From the NCBI RefSeq assembly GCF_011806405.1, contig NZ_JAATOW010000001.1:102917-166916 (forward strand): a DNA stretch of 64,000 nucleotides, read 5' to 3'. The notes beneath the pieces are model-generated. The model saw only the letters and a program-made list of their open reading frames with translations, did no database searches and was not told where the DNA came from. Positions 17,284 through 24,559 of the stretch are shown piece by piece. Every line of letters begins with the position of its first letter. Within the stretch, counting starts at the first letter, position 1. Source of the DNA: Pseudooceanicola sp. HF7. GTDB taxonomy: Bacteria > Pseudomonadota > Alphaproteobacteria > Rhodobacterales > Rhodobacteraceae. The translations under genes were made by a program, and so were the position numbers.

Positions 17284-18582
17284 TTACATGGAGTTGGGCA
17301 GGAACAGCACCAGCACCGGGAAGGCGATCAGCAGCGCCACGCGGATGATGTCCATGAAGACGAAGGGCAGCAGCCCCCGGAAGATCGTGCCCAGCTCCAC
17401 GTCCTTGACGACAGAGCGCAGGACGAAGGCGTTCATGCCGACGGGCGGCGTGATGTAGGAAATCTCCGTGATGACGACGACGAAGATGCCGAACCAGATC
17501 AGGTCAAAGCCAAGCGCCTGCACAACGGGGTAGAAGATCGGCACCGTCAGCATGATCATCGACAGCCCCTCCAGCACGCAGCCCAGCACCAGGTAGATCA
17601 CCAGGATCGTCAGGATAACCGCCCAGGGACCTTCGCCGAAGAACGTGACGAAATCCTGGATGTCGCGGGTCATGCCCGAGAGGTTGACGTAGTTGGTAAA
17701 GGTCAGCGCCCCGAAGAGGATGAAGAACATCATCGCGGTGGTCTTGGCCGCGTCAAAGAGCGTGGCAAAGGCCGTGGAGATCGAGAACTTGCCCGACAGG
17801 ATCGTCAGCAGCAGCGCCCCCGCAGCCCCCATCCCGGCGCTTTCCGTGGGGGTGAAGACGCCCAGGTAGATGCCGCCCATCACGAAGACGAAAAGCACGA
17901 TCGCACCCAGCGTGCCGCGCAGCGCCCGGAAGCGCTCGGCCAGGGGCAGCTTGGGTTCGGTTGCCAGCTCAAGCCCGCGGAACTTCACGGAAATCACCAC
18001 GGCAAGGGTGTAGCCCAGCACGCCCAGCAGGCCGGGGATGATGCCGGCCAGGAAGAGCTTGCCGATGTCCTGCTGGGTCATGATGCCGTAAAACACCAGG
18101 ATCACCGAGGGCGGGATCAGGATGCCCAGCGTGCCCCCGGCGGCGATGGAGGCCGTGGAAAGCTCATCTGGATAGCCGAAGCGGCGCATGGAGGGCAGGG
18201 AGATCCGCGTCATCGTGGCCGCCGTCGCCATGGAAGAGCCGCAGACGGAGGAGAAGCCGCCGCAGGCGATCACCGTGGCCAGCGCCAGCCCGCCCTTGCG
18301 GTGGCGCAGCCAGGCATGGGCCGCGTCATAGAGATCCCGCGCGATGCCCGATTGCACCACGAAATTGCCCATCAACAGGAACAGCGGCAGGACGGAAAGC
18401 GAGTAGTTGCGCCCCTGGTCGAAGAAGGTCGTGCCCAGCAGCGACAGGGCCGGGTTGAAGCCGATGATCGACACCGTGCCGAACAGCCCGATCAGCGTCA
18501 GCGCAACGGAGATCGGCAGGCCGACAAGCAGCAGCACCAGCAGGAGCCCCATGCCAAGGGGCCAGGAGGAAAGGAGGGACAT
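17284..18582 (-). CDS. dctM: TRAP transporter large permease subunit (DctM)
   Basis: 432-aa, about twelve-helix membrane protein forming the ion-coupled translocation pathway of a TRAP uptake system. Conserved patches are GTLGILIPPSVILVFYGIMTQQDIGKLFLAGIIPG (about 150–184) and YITPPVGMNAFVLRSVV near the C-terminus. It is the last gene of a dctP–dctQ–dctM operon on the minus strand, 24 bp after dctQ. The neighbouring aromatic-type catabolic genes suggest that the substrate is an organic acid, possibly aromatic; this is inference from context. Confidence 0.95.
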   Translation of the reverse strand: MSLLSSWPLGMGLLLVLLLVGLPISVALTLIGLFGTVSIIGFNPALSLLGTTFFDQGRNYSLSVLPLFLLMGNFVVQSGIARDLYDAAHAWLRHRKGGLALATVIACGGFSSVCGSSMATAATMTRISLPSMRRFGYPDELSTASIAAGGTLGILIPPSVILVFYGIMTQQDIGKLFLAGIIPGLLGVLGYTLAVVISVKFRGLELATEPKLPLAERFRALRGTLGAIVLFVFVMGGIYLGVFTPTESAGMGAAGALLLTILSGKFSISTAFATLFDAAKTTAMMFFILFGALTFTNYVNLSGMTRDIQDFVTFFGEGPWAVILTILVIYLVLGCVLEGLSMIMLTVPIFYPVVQALGFDLIWFGIFVVVITEISYITPPVGMNAFVLRSVVKDVELGTIFRGLLPFVFMDIIRVALLIAFPVLVLFLPNSM

Positions 18583-18606
18583 GTGTTACGGCCTTGCGGT
18601 CAGCGT

Positions 18607-19143
18607 TCAGCGACGCAGCGCACGGCGAAGATCGCGCAGCGCCACGTACAGCGTGACAAGCACCGCGACGGCGGCGCAGATGGAGCAGCCCCAGGCGAAG
18701 GGAGCCACGGGAATGCGAAGCGAATTGGTGACGCCGTTGTAACCGGCAATCTGGTCTCCGTAGATCCAGAGCCGCCAGGAGATGATGGCGAAGATCCCCG
18801 AAGAGACGAGCGCCAGAAGCGCCTTGCGCCAGGGCTGGATCCAGGCGGGCATCTGGCTGGTCACCAGGTCCACGGTGACGTGGTCGTCATCCATGCAGAC
18901 TGCGGGCAGGCCGATGAAGATCACGGAAACCAGAAGCATTTCCGTCACTTCCGTGGCCCCGAGCAGGGGGGAGTTGAACAGGTACCGCCCCAGAACATCG
19001 GCCACGGTCAGCGCCATCATGGCCAGCAGGATCAGCCCGCAGACCACCGCCAGCACGCGGCGTGGCCAGCGGTGATGGCCCGCTCCCGGAGACGTGGACG
19101 CCTCCGGGCCGCGGGCAAAGGTTTCAGCCGGGGTCGGGCTCAT
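18607..19143 (-). CDS. dctQ: TRAP transporter small permease subunit (DctQ)
   Basis: 178 aa with four membrane helices: about 27–50 (VLAVVCGLILLAMMALTVADVLGRYLF), 63–82, 100–122 and 145–168. The LGRYLFNSPLLGATEVTEMLLVSVIFIGL segment is the DctQ family core. It joins the binding protein to the large permease. Its ATG overlaps the stop of dctP by 4 nt, and dctM follows after 24 bp. Confidence 0.93.
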   Translation of the reverse strand: MSPTPAETFARGPEASTSPGAGHHRWPRRVLAVVCGLILLAMMALTVADVLGRYLFNSPLLGATEVTEMLLVSVIFIGLPAVCMDDDHVTVDLVTSQMPAWIQPWRKALLALVSSGIFAIISWRLWIYGDQIAGYNGVTNSLRIPVAPFAWGCSICAAVAVLVTLYVALRDLRRALRR

Positions 19144-20156
19144 TCAGTTTCGACCCGGGCGATTTCCTCGCGCATCATCGCAAGGGCCGCATCGGCATCG
19201 ACACCGGTGGAGGCGATCTCTGCCATCTTGGCTTCGACGATGGGCTCAAGCGCGACGGTCCAGGCATCTGCCTGTTCCTGGGTGGCGGAGGTCACGGTGA
19301 TCTTGCCCTCCATCGCCTCCAGGCCCTTGGCGTCGGCGCGGTCCCACATCCGCCCGGCCAGGCGGGCCAGGGATTCGCCGGTGACGCTGTCGATCTGCTC
19401 CTGCACCTCGGGGCTCAGGCTTTCCCATTTCGCCTTGTTCATGACGATGTAGAAGGAGGTGTTGTAAAGCCCGCCGGGCACGGAGATGCCTTCGGAAAGC
19501 TGCGGGATCAGGCCGAAGAAGTTCACCGATTCATAGGGGAAGAAGATCCCGTCCGCCACGCCCTGGCTGAGCAGCTCATAGGCCTTGGAAGAGGGGCCTT
19601 CGACCGGGACGGCGCCAAGCGCGGTGGTGATTTCCTGGATGATGCCGCCGCCGACACGCATCTTCTTGCCGTCAAGGAAATCGGTGGCAGAGACATCGCC
19701 TTCCTTGACGAAGATCTCGCCGGGGCCGTGGGTGAAGACGGCCAGGACCTTGACCTCATCATATTCGCCGGCGGGCTTCAGCATCTCTTCCCAGGTGCGC
19801 CAGTAGGCGACCGAGACGGCCTCTGCGCTGTCCCCGAGGAAGGGCATCTCTGCCAGGTTGGTGGTCTTGAAACGGCCCGGGGAATAGCCCTGCACGCCGA
19901 AGGTGATATCGGCTACCCCGTTGACGGCAAAGTCATAATGCGCGGGGGGCGGGCCCAGGGGGGCAGGCAGGATATTGGCGGTGACGGCGCCTGCGGTAGC
20001 TTCCTCGATCTGCTCGGTCATCGGCACGATCACCTCGGACACCAGCGGGTGGGTCGGGGGCAGCCAGTTCGCCACGGTCAGCGTGGTCTGGGCAAGGGCG
20101 GGGGCCGAAAGTGCCATGACGGCACAGGCGGAGAGGCTAAGCTTCTTGAAGAGCAT
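19140..20156 (-). CDS. dctP: TRAP transporter substrate-binding protein (DctP)
   Basis: 338-aa periplasmic binding protein. The start at 20156 gives a clean signal peptide (MLFKKLSLSACAVMALSAPALAQ) behind AGGGAA; an ATG 54 nt upstream is in frame but would spoil it. TLTVANWLPPTHPLVSEV opens the mature domain. The ligand-binding region includes FLDGKKMRVGGGIIQEITTALGAVPV (about 155–180), containing the Arg that in DctP proteins binds the substrate carboxylate. It is the first gene of the operon, preceded by operator-like palindromes shared with the divergent marR gene. Confidence 0.93.
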   Translation of the reverse strand: MLFKKLSLSACAVMALSAPALAQTTLTVANWLPPTHPLVSEVIVPMTEQIEEATAGAVTANILPAPLGPPPAHYDFAVNGVADITFGVQGYSPGRFKTTNLAEMPFLGDSAEAVSVAYWRTWEEMLKPAGEYDEVKVLAVFTHGPGEIFVKEGDVSATDFLDGKKMRVGGGIIQEITTALGAVPVEGPSSKAYELLSQGVADGIFFPYESVNFFGLIPQLSEGISVPGGLYNTSFYIVMNKAKWESLSPEVQEQIDSVTGESLARLAGRMWDRADAKGLEAMEGKITVTSATQEQADAWTVALEPIVEAKMAEIASTGVDADAALAMMREEIARVETE

Positions 20157-20200
20157 TGCAGTTTCCCTGTTGAGTTGGAGGTCGGTTTTGCGAATTATAG

Positions 20201-20237
20201 GAATGTTCACGTGACCATTCTTGGTATTTTTGACGTA
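20201..20237. promoter_or_regulatory. Divergent operator region between dctP and marR
   Basis: GAATGTTCACGTGACCATTC at 20201–20220 is an 18-of-20 palindrome, 45 bp upstream of dctP and 91 bp upstream of marR. Immediately next to it, read on the minus strand, is TACGTCAAAAATACC (20237–20223). That matches TACGTCAATATTACC at 24295–24309, upstream of the flavin monooxygenase gene, at 13 of 15 positions. Both are candidate sites for the adjacent MarR regulator. Confidence 0.55.
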
Positions 20238-20310
20238 TTTTCACATAACTTGCCACGTTACGGCAACCTGTGAACGCGGTGCGGCGCCAAGGGGCGAGAA
20301 AAGAGGCAGC

Positions 20311-20796
20311 ATGGACAATCTTCCCGACCCGCAGAGCGATGTCGAGGGCCGATTCCGCAAACAGGACTGGCCCTATTATTGGATCACCCGCACCTCTGCG
20401 CGCTACTTCCTGACGATGGAAAAGCGGCTGAAGCCGGTGGGCCTGGACGTGCCGCGCTGGCGGGTGCTGATGTCGCTTTACGAGGACGAGTACCTGAGCG
20501 TCTCCGAGATCTCGGACCTTTGCATCATCAAGCTCAACACGGCCACGAAGATCATCCAGCGGATGATGGCGGACGGGCTGGTCACCACCCGGTCGCGCCC
20601 CAGCGATGCGCGGGTGACGGAGGTGACGCTGACCGCCCTTGGCGATGCGCGCCGCAAGGAGGCACGTGCCATCGCGGACGAGGTCTTTGCCGCCAGTTTC
20701 GGCGATTTCACCACCGATGAGCGCGAGGTTCTCAACAGCCTTCTGCAGCGCGTCTTCACGCGGCTTGGGGAACTGCAGGGCCGGGGCGAACCTTAG
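20311..20796 (+). CDS. MarR family transcriptional regulator
   Basis: 161-aa winged-helix MarR protein: WRVLMSLYEDEYLSVSEISDLCIIKLNTATKIIQRMMADGLVTTRSRPSDARVTEVTLTALG (about 50–111) covers the recognition helix and the β-wing with the DxR signature (SDARV). These proteins usually repress catabolic genes and release DNA on binding an aromatic acid. It is divergent from the TRAP operon and convergent with the flavin reductase/SDR/monooxygenase genes, so it is the probable regulator of all of them (IacR of the indoleacetate cluster is also MarR-type). Start chosen at 20311 by family length. Confidence 0.9.
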   Translation: MDNLPDPQSDVEGRFRKQDWPYYWITRTSARYFLTMEKRLKPVGLDVPRWRVLMSLYEDEYLSVSEISDLCIIKLNTATKIIQRMMADGLVTTRSRPSDARVTEVTLTALGDARRKEARAIADEVFAASFGDFTTDEREVLNSLLQRVFTRLGELQGRGEP

Positions 20797-20805
20797 CGTC
20801 ATCGC

Positions 20806-21306
20806 TTAATCCACTGTCAGGTGGTGAAAATCCCGCCCGAACCAGATCAGGCTTTCCGATGGGCCCTCTGCCAGCTCCATCGCCTGGACCTCGCAGAAGA
20901 AGACCGTGTGGGAGCCCACGGTAGAGCTGTCGGAGATGCGGCAGTCAAAGGCCACGGGCGCATCGCTGAGCAGCGGCGCGCCGGTGACCATGCGGCGCCA
21001 TGCGGCGGCGTCAAAGCGTTCCTCTCCGGCGTTGCTGTCGGCGAAGACGCGGGACAGGTCCCGGTGCTTGCCGCCCAGCACGTTGACCGCGATCACGCCG
21101 TTTTCGACAAAGATGTCATGGCTGCGGTTCTGGCGATTCACGCAGACCAGCAGGGTTGGCGGGCTGTCGGTCACCGAACAGACGGCAGAGGCGGTCATGC
21201 CATGCTGCCCGGCCGGGCCATCGGTGGTCAGCACGGTGATCGCGGCCCCGAGGCGGGCCATGCCCTCCCGGAAGGTCTGGATCTCGATATCGCTCTGGCT
21301 CGTCAT
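20806..21306 (-). CDS. Flavin reductase (HpaC/IacG-like), small component of a two-component monooxygenase
   Basis: 166-aa flavin-reductase-like domain. FREGMARLGAAITVLTTDG, GMTASAVCSVTDSPPTLLVCVNRQNRSHD (FMN/FAD-binding loop) and GSHTVFFCEVQAMEL are family landmarks. It would reduce free FAD or FMN with NAD(P)H and pass it to the acyl-CoA dehydrogenase-fold monooxygenase encoded at 22955–24109. An AAGGAG ribosome-binding site precedes it. It is the distal gene of the minus-strand cluster, about 200 bp after the SDR gene. Confidence 0.88.
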   Translation of the reverse strand: MTSQSDIEIQTFREGMARLGAAITVLTTDGPAGQHGMTASAVCSVTDSPPTLLVCVNRQNRSHDIFVENGVIAVNVLGGKHRDLSRVFADSNAGEERFDAAAWRRMVTGAPLLSDAPVAFDCRISDSSTVGSHTVFFCEVQAMELAEGPSESLIWFGRDFHHLTVD

Positions 21307-21508
21307 GGGCGCTCCTTAAATGCCGTGGCCCCGGATCTGCCCTGCCCGCGGGATCCCGGGGCGGGCGGCTGGCAGCTTTCCCCCTGTCTGCCCTGTCCGT
21401 CCCCTCAAGGGAAGGGGCAGGGAGGCCGGGGGCTGTTCCTCAAGGACCGCTATTGCCGAAAGGCTTCGGTGTCCGGCGGACAAGTCCTTGGGTTCTCTTG
21501 GTATTTCC

Positions 21509-22270
21509 TCACCGCATGAAGAGCCCGCCATTGACGTCCCAACAGGCGCCGGTGACGAAACTGGCCGCCGGAGAGGCCAGCAGCGCGACAAGCTGGGCGA
21601 CGAACTTGGGATCGCCAAGATCGCCGACGGGAATGTTTTTCAGGAACCCCTCCATCCGGTCCGCGCCCACGATATCATGCACCATGGGGCTGTCCATCGG
21701 GCCGGGAGAGATGCAGTTGCAAGTGATCCCGAAGGGCGCGAGGTCACGGGCAAAGACCTTGGTCAGGGTCATGATCGCGCCCTTGGAGGCCGCGTAATGC
21801 GCCCCCGTCGCGGTGCCGCCGTTCTGACCGGCAAGGCTGGCCATGTTGACGATGCGGCCATAGCCCATGTCTTTGAAATGACGTGCGAAAATCTGGGATC
21901 CGGCGAAGGTGCCGCCAGCGTTCACGGCCATGATCGCGTTGAACTCCTGGGGCGTGATGTCCAGCACCGGCTGGGCCTTGGTGAGGGCGGCGTTGTTCAC
22001 CAGCACCTGCACCGCGCCGATCTCTGCGACGGCCTTGTCCAGAACCCTTTGGAAGTCTTCGGGCTTTCCCACGTCGAGCGTTTCGGCGCGCGCCATGTCC
22101 AGCGCCGGGTCAAGCTCTGCCGCGAGCGCCTGGCAGCCGGGTTCATCCACGTCCGTCAGCAGGACGCGGAAGCCGGCGCCATGCAGGGCGCGGGCGATTT
22201 CAGCGCCGACGCCTCTGGCGGCGCCGGTGATGACGGCGGTTTGTACATCCATTGCCGCGGGCGCTGCCAT
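21509..22270 (-). CDS. Short-chain dehydrogenase/reductase (IacE-like context)
   Basis: 253-aa classical SDR: TAVITGAARGVGAEIARAL (about 11–29) is the TGxxxGxG cofactor motif, VLVNNAAL the NNAG-like motif, ASLAG...HYAASKGA (Ser about 149, Tyr about 162, Lys about 166) the catalytic triad, and ISPGPMDSPM the late loop. An acidic residue after β2 (TDVDEPG) favours NAD(H). It oxidises or reduces a hydroxyl/keto group in the cluster's pathway. The start at 22270 overlaps the stop of a 37-codon ORF by 4 nt; a second ATG at 22252 is possible. Confidence 0.9.
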   Translation of the reverse strand: MAAPAAMDVQTAVITGAARGVGAEIARALHGAGFRVLLTDVDEPGCQALAAELDPALDMARAETLDVGKPEDFQRVLDKAVAEIGAVQVLVNNAALTKAQPVLDITPQEFNAIMAVNAGGTFAGSQIFARHFKDMGYGRIVNMASLAGQNGGTATGAHYAASKGAIMTLTKVFARDLAPFGITCNCISPGPMDSPMVHDIVGADRMEGFLKNIPVGDLGDPKFVAQLVALLASPAASFVTGACWDVNGGLFMR

Positions 22271-22383
22271 CAGTGGGTCCCCCGCGTGGTGGGCAGGATG
22301 CGGGCTGCGGGCGAAGAAACCCTTACCGCGCCGCGCGCTGGCAGGGTCGTCGGGCCGAAGGACGAGAGGTGAACGGGGGTCAT
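22270..22383 (-). CDS. Putative 37-aa small protein coupled to the SDR gene
   Basis: Small ORF MTPVHLSSFGPTTLPARG... to ...LPTTRGTH, not similar to anything I recognise. It has a strong AAGGAG ribosome-binding site 7 nt before its ATG at 22383, and its TGA overlaps the SDR ATG (ATGA), the same coupling used by many real gene pairs in this window. The SDR itself has a poor ribosome-binding site, so translation of this ORF could deliver ribosomes to it. It may be a leader peptide or a small protein. Low confidence because it is short and lacks known relatives. Confidence 0.4.
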   Translation of the reverse strand: MTPVHLSSFGPTTLPARGAVRVSSPAARILPTTRGTH

Positions 22384-22430
22384 GGTCCGCTCCTTGCTGG
22401 AGTGTGCCCCTTGCGGGGCGGTATTGAGGG

Positions 22431-22453
22431 CCGGAATCTGTGAAAGATTCCGG
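22431..22453. other. Perfect hairpin between IacB-like and SDR genes
   Basis: CCGGAATCT (22431–22439) pairs with AGATTCCGG (22445–22453) around a 5-nt loop, 7 bp past the stop of the IacB-like gene. No T-run follows, so it may be an mRNA-stability or attenuation structure rather than a terminator. Confidence 0.5.
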
Positions 22454-22460
22454 CGGGTTA

Positions 22461-22817
22461 TTACAGGTCGGGGATTTCCAGCGCGCGGCCCATGCGGGCT
22501 TCGACGGTCATGTATTTCCACAGCCGGTCATTGCCCTCGCCCACGACGATGGTGCGCAGCAGGTTGCAGGCGGCCTGCACCGTCTCGCGATCGGGGAAAT
22601 CGGCCAGGATGTACCAGGTGAAGGGGAAGCCCTGAGAGGCGCCGACCATGGTCTGATCGTCATCGAAAGTACCAACGATCTCAACGCCTTCCAGCTTGGC
22701 GATGCCGGACATCAGTTCCTGCGTGGCCTGCCAGACCGGGCCGATCTGGTCAAAGGGCAGGCTGAAAAACGTGCCGTGGTTGTTGAAGCAAAGCAGCGTG
22801 CGAAGTGGGTCGGTCAT
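22461..22817 (-). CDS. Small conserved protein of the monooxygenase cluster (IacB-like by context)
   Basis: 118-aa soluble protein, MTDPLRTLLCFNNHGTFFSLP to the C-terminal ARMGRALEIPDL. The pattern of short β-strands and helices with WYILADFPDRETVQAACN suggests a ferredoxin-like (dimeric α/β-barrel) fold such as the EthD or muconolactone-isomerase type. Position and size match IacB, the small protein of unknown role in indole-3-acetate clusters; the sequence identity could not be checked. Start at 22817 by an AGGGA site and by the beginning of conserved-looking sequence. It lies between the monooxygenase and SDR genes on the same strand. Confidence 0.5.
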   Translation of the reverse strand: MTDPLRTLLCFNNHGTFFSLPFDQIGPVWQATQELMSGIAKLEGVEIVGTFDDDQTMVGASQGFPFTWYILADFPDRETVQAACNLLRTIVVGEGNDRLWKYMTVEARMGRALEIPDL

Positions 22818-22861
22818 GGGCAATGTCCCTGTCTTTTCTGCCCCGTTTCGGGGCCTGTTTT

Positions 22862-22947
22862 CGGTGTCGGTACGACGTCTGTTTTGCGTCGGTATCACGT
22901 CGGTATTACGTCGGTGCGCTCCGCGCGGGGGCGGAAGGCGGTGTTAA
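22862..22947 (+). repeat. Dispersed intergenic element, shortened copy B
   Basis: Contains ACGTCTGT, then GTCGGTAT at 11-bp intervals (units starting near 22877, 22888, 22899 and 22910), matching the iterated half of the 184-bp element. The upstream GTTAAC palindromes are missing, and the distal one is degenerate (GTTAAG at 22942–22947). A CCCCGTTTCGGGG hairpin (22841–22853) takes the place of the second palindrome. It lies between the IacB-like and monooxygenase genes. Confidence 0.8.
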
Positions 22948-22954
22948 GAAGTCC

Positions 22955-24109
22955 TCAGGGGAAACCCGGAGGGGTGGGCTGGCCGAACATGCCCGCCCCG
23001 GCAGAGGTCCAGCTGCCGGAGTTCATGAAGGCGTGCTGTGCGGCGCAGGCGGTATCCACCATGCAGCGGCCCAGCACATGGCCGGTGCGGATGGAATCCG
23101 AGCCCCCCAGCGAGAAGGCGATGCGCGCCACCTCTGCGGAGTCCTGTGCCGCGTGGGTAGAGGCAAGGCGCGTGCGCAGGGTCAGTTCGGGATCGACCTC
23201 ACCCTGGGTAAGGAGCTGGTCCCAGGCTTCCTCGATCGTTTCGAAGAAATGCGCCCGCGCGCCGCGCAGCTTGGCCTCTGCCTTGGCCACATCGGCCTGG
23301 ACATGGGGGCGGGCGCCGGGATTGGGCGCGCCGGTGATGGAGGCCCGTTGCGCGGCATCCGATTTCAGCCATTCCAGCGACTCCCGGGCCGAGCCGAGCG
23401 CCACGACCGCCACCGCATGGGCGGCCAGGGCCACGGTGGGATAGCGGTAGATCGGGTCGTCCTGCTGCGGCTTGCCGCCCCGGATAAAGGTCCAGTCCAT
23501 GTCGACCTCGACCCCGTCGATGACGATGTCATGGGAGCCCGTGGCGCGCAGGCCGATGGTGTCCCAGCACTGGTCGATCTCTACCTGGTCGGCGCGGAAC
23601 AGCGCGGCGCGGGGCAGCGGCGTGGCCTCGCCCTCTATCTTGATGCCGACGCCGATCACATCGGCCCCCATGGAGCCAGAGCACCAGGGCCAGCGCCCCG
23701 AGACGACCAGCTTGTCGCCGTTCGGCCTGGCCAGCTGCGGCGGGAACATGGCCCCGGCGAAGGTGGTATTGGGATCCTTGCCGTAGATCTCTTCGAAGGT
23801 CGCCGGGGGCAGGGCGGCAAGGTAGGTGCAGGAGATGCCGAAGCTGGCGACCCAGCCGGTGGAGGCATCGGCCATCGAGATCGTCTCGATCAGCTTCAGG
23901 TAGTCCTGGGGCGGCAGGGCATCGCCGCCCAGACGCTTGGGCACGATGCCGCGATAGGCCCCGATCGCCTTGAGCTTGGCGACCATGTCACGGGGGACAT
24001 GGCACTTTGCGTCGAACTCCATCCGGCGGGCGCGGATTTCTTCCAGCACGGCATCAAGGGTGATGGGCTGATCGGGCGCGGGGCTGTCCAAGAGGGTGTC
24101 GGGGGTCAT
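22955..24109 (-). CDS. Acyl-CoA dehydrogenase-fold flavin-dependent monooxygenase (IacA/HsaA-like)
   Basis: 384-aa protein of the acyl-CoA dehydrogenase superfamily but of the group D monooxygenase type. Landmarks are ALPPQDYLKLIETISMADASTGWVASFGISCTYLAALPP (about 65–104), VSGRWPWCSGSMGADVIGVGI, DTIGLRATGSHDIVIDGVEV and the C-terminal GRCMVDTACAAQHAFMNSGSW. The acyl-CoA dehydrogenase catalytic Glu loop is lacking. Such enzymes use FADH2 from a separate reductase (encoded at 20806–21306) to hydroxylate aromatic rings; IacA acts on indole-3-acetate. Start at 24109 has an AAGGAG site. It is the first gene of the minus-strand cluster. Confidence 0.8.
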   Translation of the reverse strand: MTPDTLLDSPAPDQPITLDAVLEEIRARRMEFDAKCHVPRDMVAKLKAIGAYRGIVPKRLGGDALPPQDYLKLIETISMADASTGWVASFGISCTYLAALPPATFEEIYGKDPNTTFAGAMFPPQLARPNGDKLVVSGRWPWCSGSMGADVIGVGIKIEGEATPLPRAALFRADQVEIDQCWDTIGLRATGSHDIVIDGVEVDMDWTFIRGGKPQQDDPIYRYPTVALAAHAVAVVALGSARESLEWLKSDAAQRASITGAPNPGARPHVQADVAKAEAKLRGARAHFFETIEEAWDQLLTQGEVDPELTLRTRLASTHAAQDSAEVARIAFSLGGSDSIRTGHVLGRCMVDTACAAQHAFMNSGSWTSAGAGMFGQPTPPGFP

Positions 24110-24293
24110 GCAATCTCCTTCGCGTGGCAGCTTGGGGCGGTTTGCGGGCCGGAGGGACCTAGCCTTGCGGCGCGGCCTTCGGGGGCGGTGCGGTTGCCCG
24201 GCAGAACCCGTCCAGCACGGGCTGCGGGCCGCGCCGGGGCGGCTGGGCAGCAGGGGCTGGGAATCGGGTCAGAGGTCATCGGCTGTCCTTGAT

Positions 24294-24313
24294 TTACGTC
24301 AATATTACCGTAA
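24294..24313. promoter_or_regulatory. Operator-like palindrome upstream of the monooxygenase gene
   Basis: TTACGTCAATATTACCGTAA matches its own reverse complement at 16 of 20 positions and lies in an A/T-rich patch about 185 bp upstream of the monooxygenase start. It carries the 15-bp motif shared with the dctP–marR intergenic region, and is also 247 bp upstream of the plus-strand aminotransferase gene. The rest of the gap 24110–24559 shows no gene. Confidence 0.5.
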
Positions 24314-24559
24314 TAGCGCTCAACCCAAAGGACTTTCTTTCCCTAGGGTCGGATCCTTGGGCAAAAAACGTGAAAAAGCATGTTTTCCCGGCGGGGCTGG
24401 GCAGGGGGGCTGGCTGGCCGGGCGTGGCCTTCGGGCAGCATGGCATTTACGCGCGGCTCTGCGAAGCCTCTGTGGGCGGGGCGCGCTGCACACCGGGGCT
24501 TTCCCGGATGCAAGTGCTGGCCTAGCGTGGGCCCGACACGCATCAGGAGAGCCTGCCTC

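Noticed and set aside
22862..22947. CRISPR array or plasmid origin for the 11-bp iterons
   Set aside because: Units are far too short and contiguous for CRISPR, with no spacers or cas genes, and no replication initiator gene lies nearby.
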